Shown here: in pieces, positions 33,102-43,660 of the stretch
Layout: each line of letters opens with the position of its first letter
Numbering within the stretch: the stretch's first letter is position 1
Source of the DNA: Spirosoma endbachense
Lineage (GTDB): Bacteria; Bacteroidota; Bacteroidia; Cytophagales; Spirosomataceae
DNA: 64,000 nt
NCBI RefSeq assembly: GCF_010233585.1
Contig: NZ_CP045997.1
Coordinates: 2,937,746 to 3,001,745, forward strand
Direction of reading: 5' to 3'
Notes under the pieces: model-generated
What the model was told of the DNA's origin: nothing
The model's input: the letters and a program-made list of their open reading frames with translations, nothing else
The model's database searches: none
Made by a program: the position numbers and the translations under genes

Positions 33102-33644
33102 AAACATTTTCCCGGAATGTTGGCAACATCCCCAGCTCGGGGGAGTTCATCAAAGCCATTCCCAATCTGGTCATCACTCAAAAAGTGTTATTGACCTTAC
33201 CCATGAGTCAATCTAGCAATCCAGAATCGTGCTAACCTTGTTGCGCATGGGGTGGGCTATGTTTAACCCTTAGTTGCTTAGCGTGTAGAAATGCCCCGTT
33301 GGAAGAAGGCCCTTGTCAAATCGCTATTTCATACTTCCTGCAACAGGGAAAGAAAAATAACCCGGAAAGCATTCAGGCAATTTCGGAAAGCAGACAGGCA
33401 ATTTGGGAAGTTCGTCGAAAACTTTTACAGATAAAGCTCTAAACTTACTGTAACTCAATTCAATATTATGGTTGTATAATCTTTATTTCTTATCGACGTT
33501 TTGTATGGCCAGACTGACGTCCTATAAAAGCCTTTCAAGCTATCAAATACCTATGATGCATCGGATGAATTGGATTATTTTCTCTTGATCATATTGTGTC
33601 ATATACTCTAAACGTATCTACCCTATTTGAATCCACAGACACAT
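33102..33644. other. Intergenic before the RHS gene
   Basis: Immediately right of the IS4-type end a frame (33104-33217) reads NVGNIPSSGEFIKAIPNLVI and may be a tail of a gene cut by the insertion, but the evidence is thin. The rest is AT-rich with no gene. The RHS promoter presumably lies in the last 150 bp. Confidence 0.4.
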
Positions 33645-36600
33645 ATGAGTAAATTGTATACTCAATATTGGTATATTCTACATTTATTCCTACTCTGCAT
33701 TGGCACTACTCATGGCCAATCAGTTGTACAGGGGCAAAATTTCGGCTATACGCCAGGACAATTCGCTGTTTCGGATGCGGGAGCAGCTACATATCAAATT
33801 CCATTCGTTTTACCACCCGGCACTGCCAGTTTACAGCCTAAAATTGGCATCAGTTATAGTAGCCAGAATGGGAATAGCTACTTGGGTCTTGGGTGGAATC
33901 TAAATGGCCTATCGACGATCAGTCGCTCAACACGGACTCACGCCCAAGACGAAACCGCCGATGTTAATCAGCAAACCAAGAGCGTAGCAACTGGCATTAC
34001 CTATGATAAAAATGACCGCTTTAGTTTAGATGGCGAGCGGTTAGTCTTGGCTCCCCAGTCCATTCTGACAAATCAGACCTTTGACGTTAACTACGGAAAC
34101 AATCAGACTGCGTATTACACCGAGCAAAATAGCTTTACCAAAGTTGTTCTGACCGAAAATGCGACTGCAACCAGCCCTGACTACTTTACAGCATATACTA
34201 AGTCCGGACTAATTTTTCAATATGGGAATTCCACGGATAGTCGGATTGTTAGTAACTCTCCGTCCAGTCAGACGGTGGCGATTCAATGGCTGGTGAATCG
34301 AATTGAGGACCGAAATGGGAATTACATGACCTTTTCCTACACCCAGAATTCAACAACGGGTGAGGTCTATCCCAGCCGAATTGATTACACAGGTAGCAGT
34401 GGCATTGCTCCCTACAATAATATTCGGTTTGTCTATGAAGATCGGCCCGACCAAAGTAATCTGTACGGCATTCGGTATCAGCAGAAAAATACCTACGCGA
34501 AGCGACTTAAAAGCGTAGAGGTCTATTACCAGAACACACGGATTCGAGCCTATAACCTGTCTTATACGCTAGATCAATACTCCCTCTTAACCCAGATCAA
34601 CGAAACCGACGGAGGAGTACCAGGACAATCCTTCAATCCAACGACGTTTGAGTGGAGCAACGAAACCACCAGCTTAGGTACAGCGGCAGAAATTACCACT
34701 GGGGGCATTGACGCCAATCGCCTGTTTGGCGATTTTAATGGCGATGGATTGACCGACATGGCTACTTACAGCGTATCGGGAGCTACGCTTACGGTTCAGT
34801 TTTATCTCAATAATGGCGACCGAACGTTTACAACCTCTATTACCCAGTCGGGAACTGTCGGGAATAATTATCGGGTACAGGTGGGCGAGCTGAACGGTGA
34901 TGCCCTCAATGATATTTTTGTAACCTACACACCAGCCTCGGCAGGGGCTGACTCTTACCTCTATTTTCTATCCAATCCTCCACCTGGACAGCCTTATACC
35001 TGTGCCTACTATACCAAAACGGGGACGCTGGGCGATAATGTCAGGTACGATTTTCCGGTGGATCTAAACCGGGACGGTATCACCGACTTTGTAGATCTAG
35101 CCTATCCAAGTGGCGTCCCCACGATTTCAGGGGCTTCCGTCACCAAAACCCTACCAACCACCGCCGTTACATCAACGTACTACCAGTCGTTATCGACCTT
35201 AACGGGCTATAGTACTGGCCTCAACTTCACCAACCCTGATCAAGTTTTTGAAGACCTCAACGGCGATGGCCTAACAGACCTGTTACTATACGATAAAGCA
35301 ACGGGTAATAACGTCATTATCTGGACCGAGGCCACACGCACGGTGGCCGATGCTGCCACACGCAAAACTCAGTTTCAAGCCCGATTAAGCCGCTATGACC
35401 GCAATAGTAGCATTCCTCCTTCCTGGCTGGTGGGCACCAACAACACGGTGCTATTTGTCGATGCCAATAGCGATGGATTACTTGATCTGTTGGTATATCG
35501 ACCCGGCTCAAATCAGTTGTGCATTTACCCGAATCAAGGTGGCTATCCAAACGGAAGTGGCGTCGCCTATTTGTTTGGGGCTGTCCCTGCCGCCGTTTCA
35601 CCCATCTGCCTGAACCTGCCCTCCTCGGTACCCAGCAGCTTCACGGGCGTCTATCCCAGCGATGCCAACGCCGATGGATTGCTGGATATGACGTTTTTCA
35701 ACGCGACGGATGGCACAAACTATTCCTTCATCAATACGGGCAATTTTGCATTTAACGCCAGTACTCCCCAGCTTAATGTCTGGCCGGTGGACATGTTCAA
35801 GTCGGCCAATCAGTTTCGGATCGGGTCGTTTCTGAAAGGTTCTCAGGCGGATTTGTATTACTTCCGGGCAGCAGATAGTAAATATTACATACAGCGGCTG
35901 CGGCAGTATCAGGGTTATTCGCTTAAGAAAATTACGAATGGAGCGGGGTTAGTGGTGCAGGTGAAGTACGATAATATGCTCAACAATGCACTCTACGAAC
36001 GGGCCGGGCAGGTTACCTTCCCGAACCTTGACGTGCAAACACCCCTGTATGTGGTGTCGCAGACGAAAACCCGGACCAGTACGGGCGATGAAACAGCGAA
36101 GACATACCACTACAAAGGAGCAACCATCAATACTGAAGGACGGGGTTTTCGGGGCTTCTCGCAGATGTGGGAGCGCGACACCATCACCGGAAATTATAAT
36201 ATACGTTACTACCGTCAGGATGCCGACAATTTCAAATATACGGGCCAAACGCTGATTCGTTCGGAGCAGTATTATCCGAACGACGTGCTGATTTCTAAAA
36301 CGGAAATCTTCCCCACCCTCATCAATTATCCGGCTACCTACCCAACCAGTTTTGCGGCCTACGACCAGCGCGCCGTGACTACCGATTACGTCAACGGCAA
36401 AACCAGGACTGTTCTTAAATCGCACGATGATTTTGGTAATCCTTTGTACGTAGTAGTGGATTATGGAGCCGGGCTTCGCGATTCGACGGCTAGTACATAC
36501 ACCAACGATCAGGCCAGCTGGATTCTAGGTCGACTGACCAACGCGACGCTGTACCGTTACGCCCCTAGTCAGCCGACCATTACCCGGCAGTCGTCGTTTA

Positions 36601-39600
36601 CCTATGATACAGCGTCAGGATTATTGACGCAGGAATTAGCCGATGCCAACCTGACAGCCCAGGAGCAGGTTACGAAAACCTACACTTACGACGCGTCAGG
36701 CAATATTACTCAAAGCAGTACTCATGCCTGGACAGGAACTGGTTTCGACACCCGCACTATGCAGACGGAGTACGACGCGGCCACGCGCCGGTTTGCAGTG
36801 AAAGTAACAAACCCGCTCGGCCAAACTGCTACGACAGCCTATGATGTCCGGTTTGGCGTTCCGATACTCGTTACCGATCCTAACAGTCTGACCAGTTCAA
36901 CAGAATATGATGGTTTCTCCCGGCCGGTGAAGCAAACCGGGCCGGACGGGTCGTGGAAAACGATAGCTTATTGGAAAGCAAGTACAGTTGACTATCAAAG
37001 TCCCGCCGAAGCCGTTTTTCTCACATACACTAAAACCAGCGCGGGACAGGAGGGTCTTGAACAGTTCGATTCGTACAATAGGGCCGTGCGAACGCAAAGC
37101 CGGGGACTCGACGGGCGGTGGGTACAGGTGGATCATACGTATAGCCGTGTAACCTCACCCGAACACCGAGAGAAAATCCGCGATTCATTTCCGTACTACG
37201 CCAATGAGTCACCGGGAGGTTATTCTGAAAAGCAGCTGGATAATCTGGGTCGTCTGATTACGACGCTCGAAACCAAAACGGGCGGGGTGCGCTCGGCCAA
37301 CATGGTTTACGGCGGATTGGTAACGGAGCAATACAACTACAAAAACCAGAAAAAAACGGAGATCGAAGATGCCAAAGACCGATTGGTGCAAAGCAGTTGG
37401 CAGAATGGCCTTCAGGTGTATTACACTTACGATGCCGCCGACCGCCTGCTGACCATTAAAGACCTGAAAGGCAACACGATCACGAACGAATACGACGCTC
37501 GGGGCTACAAAGTCCGCATGACCGACCCCGACATGGGGACGTACCGCTACGAATATAACGGCTTTGGCGAGCTCACGAAGCAGACATATCCCAATGGCGA
37601 CGTAGTAACCATGCAATACGACCGGATAGGTCGGCTCATCAGCCAAACCGAGCGTGAAGGCACGACAACCTACACGTTTGATCAGGGCAATAAGGGCATC
37701 GGGCGACTTAGCAGCGTTGTGAGTTATGTATCGAGCCAGACCTTGACGTATGACAATCTGGGCCGCAAAGCTACTGAGCTATTAGGGGTGAACGGACAGG
37801 TCTATACGACCACCTATTCATACGATAGCCAAAGCCGTATTGACCAGCTGACTTATCCGGCTTCAGGCCTGGTGTTACGGCACGTTTATAATACCTACGG
37901 CTATCTGACCGAGCTTCGCAACGATGCGAATAACGGCCTGTTCTGGAAGGTACTGGCGATGGATGCCAAAGGTGACGTGACGCAACAGCAGTTTGGCAAT
38001 GGGGTAGTGACAGAGAAGCAATACGAAGCAGCTACCAACTACCTGCAACGGATTAAATCGACCTACAACGGCACTACACTACAGGAGTTTACCTACCAGT
38101 TCAACGATCTGGCACACCTGATGGAGCGGCAGGACGTGAAGCGGGGTAAACGCGAGTCATTTGAGTACGACGATGTGAACCGCCTGTCGCTGACCTATCT
38201 GAACGGCACGGCCACTGATACCGTCCGGTATGACGAATTAGGCAACATTACCTATAAATCGGGCGTCGGAACGTATGAGTATGGCGGAGTAAACAATGGC
38301 CCGCACCGACTGCTGAATGTACGGACCAATAACGCTAATGTCCAATGTTCCTTTACGCTCGACATTGCTACGGAGTTCACCTCCTTTAACAAGGTAAAGC
38401 GGATTGCCAATGACACCGCCTACGCCGAAATCTACTACGGGCCCGACAAGCAGCGGGTGATGCAGAAGCTGTATGAAAAGCGAACGGGAAGCCAGACATA
38501 CACACTGATTCGTACCAAGATTTATGTCAATGGCGGTCTGGTAGAAGTAGAAAGTTTTGCCGCGACAGGCAGAACCAAAATTACCAGCTACGTTGGCGGG
38601 ATAGGGATTGTGGTGAAGGAAACGCAGGGTGTTAGTACGACTACCACAACGAAATACACCCTGAAGGATCACCTCGGCTCCATTACAGGCTTCACCGGAG
38701 ATAACGGCGTCTTGCTTGAAGAAATGAGCTTCGATGCCTGGGGGCAACGACGTAATGCCGACTGGACGGCATTGTCTACCCTGTTCAAAGGCAGCCACGA
38801 GCGAGGCTTTACAGACCACGAGCACTATGATCTGTTCAGCCTGATTGACATGAACGGGCGGGTGTACGACCCTGTTCTGGGCCGCTTCCTCTCGCCTGAT
38901 CCTTTCATTCAGGACATGACCGACTTGCAGGCGCTAAATCGGTATAGCTACTGCAATAATAATCCATTGAGTTATACCGATCCGAGCGGGTATAGCTGGG
39001 CTAGTAAACTATGGAAGAAAGCAAAGGAGCTTGTTAAAACTGCTATTGTCTATGTTGTTAGAGAGGTAGTTACAGCTGTTGTTGCTGCAATTCCAGTCAT
39101 CGGACCTTATCTCGCTGTTCCGGCCGGCAATTTTGCTGCAAATTTTACGGGAACGTTACTCAATGGAGGTAGTCTTAAAAATGCTTTCTCAGCAGGCGTT
39201 AAAGGAGCGATCAACAGTGTCAAAGGCAATGTATTGGGTGCATTGAATGCAGGCTTGACAAATGCTGTAGGCGATTTAGCGCAACTGGCACTCGGTGGGA
39301 ATAGTTTCGGCTCAGCTTCCTTCGCACAACAGGCCGCTCATGTTGGCATTGAAACCATTGGGCATGGGGTAATACAGGGAACCATGGGTGTGCTCAATGG
39401 GGATAAATTTTCACATGGATTTGCCGCCGGAGCAGCATCTGGCTTTGCAGATCCTTTTATTAGTGGTATCAGTAGTCTAAGAGGAGCTGACAACTACAGC
39501 GCTCGGGTAAATATTACATCATTCATCGGTGGCACAGCTTCTTTACTAGCTGGTGGTAGTTATGAAAACGGGGCTAATTCTGGTGCTTTTGTGAGGATGT

Positions 39601-40067
39601 ATAATGCGGAGGCACCAGGGCATGGCAATTCTCCTCAAACTTTCTCACCACAAAACGGTCAAGCTGAGTCAAGTTTTGTTGGTTTTGCCGTGATAGTAGG
39701 CGTAGCATTTATTGGAATCGAAGCAGCTCCAGTTGCATTAGGAGTATTAGCAGTAAGAGGATTAAGCCGCTTTGTTGGGGAGGCTGCTGTTGAGGAGGGA
39801 GCTGTAGTAGCCGATGAATTGATTGTTCATGGAAATTCTCTGAATAGTACGAGGTCTACTTGGGGATATAAACTATATTCCAATGACGGTACATTTTTGA
39901 AAAATGGTATAACCTCCAATGTAAGAGCTGAGTCTAGATACACAAAATCTTTCATGTCTGACAAGTATATGGAAAAACAGCTTTTCCCTAATAGGAGGGC
40001 AGCATACGAATGGGAATCTCAACAAAATCAAATTATGAGAGGGCCACTAAACAAAAACATGCATTAA
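33645..40067 (+). CDS. Secreted SpvB/RHS polymorphic toxin with GIY-YIG/URI-like C-terminus
   Basis: About 2140 residues from ATG 33645 (a TTG/ATG 18 bp upstream would bypass the signal). A signal peptide (YILHLFLLCIGTTHGQS) is followed by an SpvB/TcaC-type N-terminal domain (about 20-330), a run of FG-GAP/VCBS calcium-binding repeats (DFNGDGLTD, DLNRDGITD, DLNGDGLTD, DANSDGLLD), many YD/RHS repeats (about 900-1650), and the RHS core end GRVYDPVLGRFLSPDPF at about 1740, then NRYSYCNNNPLSYTDPSG. The last 330 residues hold a glycine-rich hydrophobic region and a C-terminal domain YKLYSNDGTFLKNGITSN...RYTK...RRAAYEWE that fits the GIY-YIG/URI nuclease-like toxin pattern. The immunity gene lies 1 bp downstream. 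Toxin delivery route unknown. Confidence 0.9.
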   Translation: MSKLYTQYWYILHLFLLCIGTTHGQSVVQGQNFGYTPGQFAVSDAGAATYQIPFVLPPGTASLQPKIGISYSSQNGNSYLGLGWNLNGLSTISRSTRTHAQDETADVNQQTKSVATGITYDKNDRFSLDGERLVLAPQSILTNQTFDVNYGNNQTAYYTEQNSFTKVVLTENATATSPDYFTAYTKSGLIFQYGNSTDSRIVSNSPSSQTVAIQWLVNRIEDRNGNYMTFSYTQNSTTGEVYPSRIDYTGSSGIAPYNNIRFVYEDRPDQSNLYGIRYQQKNTYAKRLKSVEVYYQNTRIRAYNLSYTLDQYSLLTQINETDGGVPGQSFNPTTFEWSNETTSLGTAAEITTGGIDANRLFGDFNGDGLTDMATYSVSGATLTVQFYLNNGDRTFTTSITQSGTVGNNYRVQVGELNGDALNDIFVTYTPASAGADSYLYFLSNPPPGQPYTCAYYTKTGTLGDNVRYDFPVDLNRDGITDFVDLAYPSGVPTISGASVTKTLPTTAVTSTYYQSLSTLTGYSTGLNFTNPDQVFEDLNGDGLTDLLLYDKATGNNVIIWTEATRTVADAATRKTQFQARLSRYDRNSSIPPSWLVGTNNTVLFVDANSDGLLDLLVYRPGSNQLCIYPNQGGYPNGSGVAYLFGAVPAAVSPICLNLPSSVPSSFTGVYPSDANADGLLDMTFFNATDGTNYSFINTGNFAFNASTPQLNVWPVDMFKSANQFRIGSFLKGSQADLYYFRAADSKYYIQRLRQYQGYSLKKITNGAGLVVQVKYDNMLNNALYERAGQVTFPNLDVQTPLYVVSQTKTRTSTGDETAKTYHYKGATINTEGRGFRGFSQMWERDTITGNYNIRYYRQDADNFKYTGQTLIRSEQYYPNDVLISKTEIFPTLINYPATYPTSFAAYDQRAVTTDYVNGKTRTVLKSHDDFGNPLYVVVDYGAGLRDSTASTYTNDQASWILGRLTNATLYRYAPSQPTITRQSSFTYDTASGLLTQELADANLTAQEQVTKTYTYDASGNITQSSTHAWTGTGFDTRTMQTEYDAATRRFAVKVTNPLGQTATTAYDVRFGVPILVTDPNSLTSSTEYDGFSRPVKQTGPDGSWKTIAYWKASTVDYQSPAEAVFLTYTKTSAGQEGLEQFDSYNRAVRTQSRGLDGRWVQVDHTYSRVTSPEHREKIRDSFPYYANESPGGYSEKQLDNLGRLITTLETKTGGVRSANMVYGGLVTEQYNYKNQKKTEIEDAKDRLVQSSWQNGLQVYYTYDAADRLLTIKDLKGNTITNEYDARGYKVRMTDPDMGTYRYEYNGFGELTKQTYPNGDVVTMQYDRIGRLISQTEREGTTTYTFDQGNKGIGRLSSVVSYVSSQTLTYDNLGRKATELLGVNGQVYTTTYSYDSQSRIDQLTYPASGLVLRHVYNTYGYLTELRNDANNGLFWKVLAMDAKGDVTQQQFGNGVVTEKQYEAATNYLQRIKSTYNGTTLQEFTYQFNDLAHLMERQDVKRGKRESFEYDDVNRLSLTYLNGTATDTVRYDELGNITYKSGVGTYEYGGVNNGPHRLLNVRTNNANVQCSFTLDIATEFTSFNKVKRIANDTAYAEIYYGPDKQRVMQKLYEKRTGSQTYTLIRTKIYVNGGLVEVESFAATGRTKITSYVGGIGIVVKETQGVSTTTTTKYTLKDHLGSITGFTGDNGVLLEEMSFDAWGQRRNADWTALSTLFKGSHERGFTDHEHYDLFSLIDMNGRVYDPVLGRFLSPDPFIQDMTDLQALNRYSYCNNNPLSYTDPSGYSWASKLWKKAKELVKTAIVYVVREVVTAVVAAIPVIGPYLAVPAGNFAANFTGTLLNGGSLKNAFSAGVKGAINSVKGNVLGALNAGLTNAVGDLAQLALGGNSFGSASFAQQAAHVGIETIGHGVIQGTMGVLNGDKFSHGFAAGAASGFADPFISGISSLRGADNYSARVNITSFIGGTASLLAGGSYENGANSGAFVRMYNAEAPGHGNSPQTFSPQNGQAESSFVGFAVIVGVAFIGIEAAPVALGVLAVRGLSRFVGEAAVEEGAVVADELIVHGNSLNSTRSTWGYKLYSNDGTFLKNGITSNVRAESRYTKSFMSDKYMEKQLFPNRRAAYEWESQQNQIMRGPLNKNMH

Positions 40068-40068
40068 A

Positions 40069-40545
40069 ATGACAGAAAAAAACACAGATAGCATATTTGG
40101 GTGTTTTGTTTCAGTTACACAGCCCTATCCCGATGCAAGCCAAGAGGTAAAAGATATAGCATCAGAGCAAGGACACTTGTTTAGAACCTATATCTGGGGA
40201 GAGCAGGGAATATGCAATAGGTTAAAGAAATTGAAGCACACACATTACGGTAAAGACTTGGAATTGATTTTGTTTCAATTTTATGTAAATCCGCTTTTGG
40301 TTGAGCTGCAAAATATGAAAGAGATTGAAAATTATAGAAAAAAAGAAAAAGCAATCGGCATACCGATTATTATAAATGGAGAAAATTTCTTCAGTAAGCC
40401 AGAAGAAGGACGTTTTGACTTTTTAAAGGAAGCCATTTTGCAAAAGCTCGATTTACTTACAGTAGTTGTAAAACGAAAAAAATTAGACACACAAGTGGAA
40501 CAACTTAAGAATGATTTACTAGAAAATCGTTTTTCGGAAGTATAA
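40069..40545 (+). CDS. Probable immunity protein for the RHS toxin
   Basis: The 158-residue soluble protein has no signal peptide, so it stays in the cytosol. It begins 1 bp after the toxin stop, in the position of a cognate immunity gene. IFGCFVSVTQPYPDASQEVKDIASEQG, LELILFQFYVNPLLVELQNMK and the C-terminal helix LDTQVEQLKNDLL give an alpha/beta protein. I cannot name its Pfam family with confidence. It is AT-rich like the toxin tail, suggesting the two travel together as a module separate from the RHS body. Confidence 0.7.
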   Translation: MTEKNTDSIFGCFVSVTQPYPDASQEVKDIASEQGHLFRTYIWGEQGICNRLKKLKHTHYGKDLELILFQFYVNPLLVELQNMKEIENYRKKEKAIGIPIIINGENFFSKPEEGRFDFLKEAILQKLDLLTVVVKRKKLDTQVEQLKNDLLENRFSEV

Positions 40546-40551
40546 AGCAGT

Positions 40552-41352
40552 ATGAAGACTTTTCTTTTCATCAGTCTTTGGTTGGCGTGTTACCCAACTT
40601 TCGCCCAATCCACCACAACTCTCGCCTACGACGTGAGTGGCAACCGCATTTCCAAAAAAATGCAGGGTAGCGGTCCACAGCCTTCGGTTGTGGCAAGTCC
40701 GCAAGCGGTGAACCCTGGTCAGCAGGTGGCATTATCGGCATCGGGATGTCCAGGCACGGTGAAATGGTCAACGGGGCAGCAGGGAGCTAACGTAACGGTT
40801 ACGCCAACGGTAACGACACAATATTCGGCCTCCTGTGTAATAGCGGGTTGTGTGCCGGGAGTAAGTAACGTAACGGTGGATATCATTCAGTGCGTGCTTG
40901 ATGAAGTTACAGTTGCGACCAGTGCTACGATTGTACGATATGGTCAACCTGTTACACTCATAGCCTATGGCTGTACGGGCAAAGTAGAATGGTCAACCGG
41001 GCAAACAGGCAATAGTGCTATTATTGATGTATACGGCCCGGTTACACAATTTACAGCTACCTGCACAAAACCCTATTGCGCTAGTGCCGGGTCTGCCTTT
41101 ACGTATGTGGCGGGCACTAGCGGCTGTGGAACGGGCGATGTGCTGACCACGCTCAAATCCGGCAATTGGAATGATCCTTCGGTTTGGTCCTGTGGGCGGA
41201 TTCCTACATTGACGGATGCCGTTTATCTTGCTGATGGGCACTTAATAAATGTCAACGTTACCGGTTACGCCAAGCTCTTGATACAGGGTGGTGGGCAGTT
41301 ACTCTACCCTTCCACAGAACCCTATTATACCATTGTTTTTCCATCTTACTGA
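40552..41352 (+). CDS. Secreted Cys-rich protein with Ig-like repeats and G8-like C-terminus
   Basis: The 266-residue product has a signal peptide (FLFISLWLACYPTFAQ), then LAYDVSGNRISKK, a phrase of RHS type, followed by two similar 80-residue beta repeats (VKWSTGQQGANVTVTPTVTTQYSASC and VEWSTGQTGNSAIIDVYGPVTQFTATC), each with paired cysteines. The C-terminal part GNWNDPSVWSCGRIPTLTDAVYLADGH is like the start of a G8 domain. It starts 6 bp after the immunity gene stop and may be cotranscribed with the toxin module. Function unknown, probably surface or envelope. Confidence 0.75.
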   Translation: MKTFLFISLWLACYPTFAQSTTTLAYDVSGNRISKKMQGSGPQPSVVASPQAVNPGQQVALSASGCPGTVKWSTGQQGANVTVTPTVTTQYSASCVIAGCVPGVSNVTVDIIQCVLDEVTVATSATIVRYGQPVTLIAYGCTGKVEWSTGQTGNSAIIDVYGPVTQFTATCTKPYCASAGSAFTYVAGTSGCGTGDVLTTLKSGNWNDPSVWSCGRIPTLTDAVYLADGHLINVNVTGYAKLLIQGGGQLLYPSTEPYYTIVFPSY

Positions 41353-41366
41353 TTGAAACTATCCTC

Positions 41367-43118
41367 ATGAAAACGCAAATTCTCTTTGTTTTTCTGTTAC
41401 TAATCTCGGCTTACTCATGGGCGCAGGCACCTACAAATGGGTTAGTCGCCTACTATCCATTCAATGCTCCGAATGCAACTGATGCTAGCGGCAATAATCG
41501 AGACGGCACGTTTGTGGGTGGTGTTTCGGCCACAAACGACCGTTTGGGTAACCCTAGTCAAGCATATAATTTTGATGGATCGGCGGGTTGTATCGTAGTT
41601 TCAAACTGGGGCATCCTTACAGGTAATGCTGCAAGGACAATATCAGTCTGGTTTAAAACTACTATACCTGCTTCACCTCAATATATGGTCTCATGGGGTT
41701 TTCTGGGTACTAATCAGAGTAATAATATTGGAACCTATACGGATGGCAATAATTCAACAAGATCGTTAGGCTTTTTTGCTACGGATGTCAATACATTGGC
41801 AGTAACGGATGCAGTTCAGTATTACGATGGTCGGTGGCATTTGCTGACATTTACTCATGATGGGAGTACATTAAAACTGTATTTGGATGGAACTGTGCAA
41901 AAGACAGCTACCAATGTAACCTTAAATACAGCGAGTTCAGGTTTGGCAATCGGACGTTTTGCAACGGGGCCTTACTATTTCGCAGGCTCGTTAGATGAGG
42001 TAAGAATCTACAATAGAGCACTAACGGATACGGAAGTTCAGCAGATGTATACTGCAGAGGCTCCTGTACCCCCGTTGGCTGAATTTGCTAAAATTGGCTC
42101 TAATCGGTTTATCCATACCATCGGTCAGTTTAACACTTCGGTGGGTAACATGGCTGGCAATACCCTGTCCAACTCTTCAGGTACCAACAACACATTCACT
42201 GGCTACCAGACTGGCAGGGACAATTCCACCGGTTCATTTAACACTTTGATGGGCTACCGCACTGGCTTTGCTAATACCACCGGCAGCCAAAACACACTAG
42301 TAGGCAGTGAGGCAGGTAACCAACTAACTAGCTCCTCGAACACTATGTTTGGCTACCAAGCTGGTAAAAGTACGACTACTGGTCAAAACAACACATTTGT
42401 CGGCGTAAAAGCCGGTATTAACAACACTACAGGCAGCAACAATATTATCATTGGCCCCTTCTCTGGCACCTTAATAACCGATGGCAGCGACAATGTATTG
42501 ATTGGCTACAATAGCCAGTCGGAAAATGGCTTGCACAATGCCACAGCTATTGGAACGAACAGTCGGGTTGCTATCAGTAATGCTATTATTCTGGGTAATA
42601 AGGCTAATGTGGGTATTGGGACATCGACCCCAACTGCTCGCTTACATGTTCGTAGTGAGCAGGCTGGTGAATCTGGCGTGCGTTTCGAGCAACTGACCAG
42701 TCAAAGTCCAGTTACTCAAACGGCTGACCAATTTCTGACTGTCAACGAGAAAGGGGACGTAATCAAAGCTCGTTATCAACTTCGCATTAGCAGTGCCAGT
42801 GATTGGAGCGATAAAGTCTTTGCACCTACCTACCAGCTTCGCCCACTATCCTCTGTTGACACTTATATTAAACAGTACCAACATTTACCCGGTATTCCCT
42901 CCGCAAAACAAGTTGCTAAAGAAGGCATTGATCTGGTAAAGATGAATACCTCTCTACTAGAGAAAGTAGAGGAGTTAACCCTGTACAGCATTCAGTTAGA
43001 GAAGGAGTTAACTTCCACAAAACAGCAACGTCAACAGGATCTTCAGAAGTTACAGGCATTAGAACAAAAGCAGGCTGAGTTGGAAGGTTTGCTAAATCAA
43101 CTATTGAATCGAAAGTAG
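41367..43118 (+). CDS. Secreted LamG protein with collagen-like head repeats and C-terminal S74-type coiled coil
   Basis: 583 residues. A signal peptide (QILFVFLLLISAYSWAQ) precedes a concanavalin/LamG-type domain (about 20-230: GLVAYYPFNAPNATDASGNNRDG, WHLLTFTHDGSTLKLYLDGTVQ). Residues 240-420 are Asn/Thr/Gly repeats (TLMGYRTGFANTTGSQNTLVGSEAG) like phage tail-fibre or trimeric adhesin heads. After SDWSDKVFAPTYQLRPLSSVDTYIKQYQHLPGIPSA comes a Gln/Glu-rich coiled coil to the end, of the intramolecular-chaperone (S74-like) type. Typical of Bacteroidota surface proteins. It follows the previous gene by 14 bp. Probably a trimeric adhesive protein. Confidence 0.82.
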   Translation: MKTQILFVFLLLISAYSWAQAPTNGLVAYYPFNAPNATDASGNNRDGTFVGGVSATNDRLGNPSQAYNFDGSAGCIVVSNWGILTGNAARTISVWFKTTIPASPQYMVSWGFLGTNQSNNIGTYTDGNNSTRSLGFFATDVNTLAVTDAVQYYDGRWHLLTFTHDGSTLKLYLDGTVQKTATNVTLNTASSGLAIGRFATGPYYFAGSLDEVRIYNRALTDTEVQQMYTAEAPVPPLAEFAKIGSNRFIHTIGQFNTSVGNMAGNTLSNSSGTNNTFTGYQTGRDNSTGSFNTLMGYRTGFANTTGSQNTLVGSEAGNQLTSSSNTMFGYQAGKSTTTGQNNTFVGVKAGINNTTGSNNIIIGPFSGTLITDGSDNVLIGYNSQSENGLHNATAIGTNSRVAISNAIILGNKANVGIGTSTPTARLHVRSEQAGESGVRFEQLTSQSPVTQTADQFLTVNEKGDVIKARYQLRISSASDWSDKVFAPTYQLRPLSSVDTYIKQYQHLPGIPSAKQVAKEGIDLVKMNTSLLEKVEELTLYSIQLEKELTSTKQQRQQDLQKLQALEQKQAELEGLLNQLLNRK

Positions 43119-43660
43119 GGAAGTCTTCATGATGTAAAGACCATGAACAGCGTGAACACCTGATGGATGGGGCATATAGGTTGGACAGTGCTATAACAAT
43201 CTATACGCCCTGTGGCCCCCAAGCTTTTTTGTCGTCATTAAGTCCATTTTCCAAAACCATCCTATACTAATAAAGTCCTGCTTTGAGCCTCATACTGTTT
43301 GGGGAATCAGATGTATTCTCTGCCGAACAGGCTTTCATAAATTTATGTAGGATAGGTGACACATTATTAACGATAAGGAAAAAATGGTGTGAATAGAAGC
43401 GGATAGCGTGGCTAAAACAGATTCAAGTCTAGTCATATTTACTGTGCGTTTTAAAGACGAACTGCTTAGTTGGGCTGACTTCTTTCCCAATAGCTATAAC
43501 TTCTTTCCCAACTTTTATTCAATCCTTACGTAAGGATCTGATGAGACTTCGTTTTTTTGAAGTTGGTTATCCAAAATCAGGTATTGCCCGAAAGTAAGTA
43601 CGCTTTTATACTCTATTTTTATAGCCTCCCTCTCTATAACTGGGCTTTTTAAAGGATTTG
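43119..43660. other. Intergenic, no supported gene
   Basis: Contains a short direct repeat (TTCTTTCCCAA at about 43479 and 43500) and AT-rich DNA leading to AAAGGA just before the kinase start. No gene seen. Confidence 0.5.

Noticed and set aside
33104..33217. Gene tail truncated by the IS4-type element
   Set aside because: Only 37 codons without a family match; kept as a remark in the intergenic entry.
42060..42640. CRISPR-like spacing in the Asn/Thr/Gly repeats of the LamG protein
   Set aside because: The repeats are coding, diverged and without spacers; no CRISPR array exists in the window.
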